From the NCBI GenBank assembly GCA_903834645.1, contig CAILKA010000204.1, positions 1 through 5,536 of the forward strand: a DNA stretch of 5,536 nucleotides, written 5' to 3'. Shown here piece by piece: positions 5,461 to 5,536 of this stretch. A program made the position numbers and the translations under genes. The notes beneath the pieces are model-generated. The model saw only the letters and a program-made list of their open reading frames with translations. It did no database searches and was not told the DNA's origin. Every line of letters begins with the position of its first letter. Position 1 is the stretch's first letter. Source of the DNA: an uncultured beta proteobacterium. Lineage in GTDB: Bacteria; Pseudomonadota; Gammaproteobacteria; Burkholderiales; Burkholderiaceae_C.

Positions 5461-5536
5461 TGGCCTTACGCCTCATCTCAGTCAACCTCAACGGCATCCG
5501 CTCGGCGGCGACGAAGGGATTCTTCGACTGGGCCGC
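5460..5536 (+). CDS. Exodeoxyribonuclease III (Xth/ExoA family), first 25 codons, cut by window edge
   Basis: Exonuclease III enzymes of the endonuclease/exonuclease/phosphatase family act as 3'-5' exonucleases and AP endonucleases in base-excision repair, using Mg2+. Only 25 residues plus two bases are visible, beginning MALRLISVNLNGIRSAATKG. The SVNLNGIRSA stretch matches the first conserved strand and loop (SFNINGLRA in E. coli Xth), where the first Asn (here Asn9) is an active-site residue. The frame has no ATG near this point. TTG at 5460 is chosen because GAAGGA lies five bases upstream and the N-terminal length fits the family. The codons TTA and TCA near the start are unusual for such a GC-rich genome. 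It is divergent from pyrE, an adjacency commonly seen in Burkholderiales. The family call is good; the exact start and whether this is xthA or a paralogue remain uncertain. Confidence 0.85.
   Translation, partial: MALRLISVNLNGIRSAATKGFFDWA

Noticed and set aside
1..5536. CRISPR array, insertion sequence, toxin-antitoxin, phage defence or tRNA gene
   Set aside because: No direct-repeat array, transposase motif, terminal inverted repeats, small paired accessory genes or tRNA-like cloverleaf was seen. All confident genes are core housekeeping functions in a common order.

Overview
The window is very GC-rich (about 70% by eye), with strong G/C preference at third codon positions. Protein similarity and gene order (mreB divergent from gatC-gatA-gatB, followed by pyrE divergent from an exodeoxyribonuclease III gene) point to a betaproteobacterium of the order Burkholderiales. 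The Comamonadaceae / Rubrivivax-Leptothrix / Caldimonas-like branch is the best guess. This placement rests on remembered family sequences, not on a search.

Layout from left to right. Positions 1-394 (minus strand) hold the first 131 codons of mreB, the actin-like cell-shape protein, cut by the window edge. Positions 395-635 are a divergent intergenic region with one short AT-rich patch that is the best promoter candidate. Positions 636-3995 (plus strand) are the compact operon gatC-gatA-gatB, encoding the three subunits of the tRNA-dependent amidotransferase; gatC and gatA overlap by ATGA, and gatA and gatB are 28 bp apart. A 19-bp convergent junction (3996-4014) has no visible intrinsic terminator. 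Positions 4015-5447 (minus strand) hold pyrE followed by a small gene for an exported DUF4124 protein, again joined by an ATGA overlap. At 5460 a plus-strand exodeoxyribonuclease III gene begins and runs off the right edge; its TTG start is only 12 bp from the GTG start of pyrE.

Functionally this is core housekeeping. GatCAB amidates misacylated Asp-tRNA(Asn) and/or Glu-tRNA(Gln), PyrE makes orotidine monophosphate in pyrimidine synthesis, MreB organises lateral wall growth, and exonuclease III acts in base-excision repair. The DUF4124 protein is the only product of unknown role. I found no mobile element, CRISPR array, tRNA, rRNA or new multi-gene system. The points most worth a second look are the interlocked divergent start region of pyrE and the exonuclease gene, and a C7 run at the end of gatA. 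That run is phased like a -1 slippery site, and the -1 frame ends exactly on an ATGA overlap with the gatB start.
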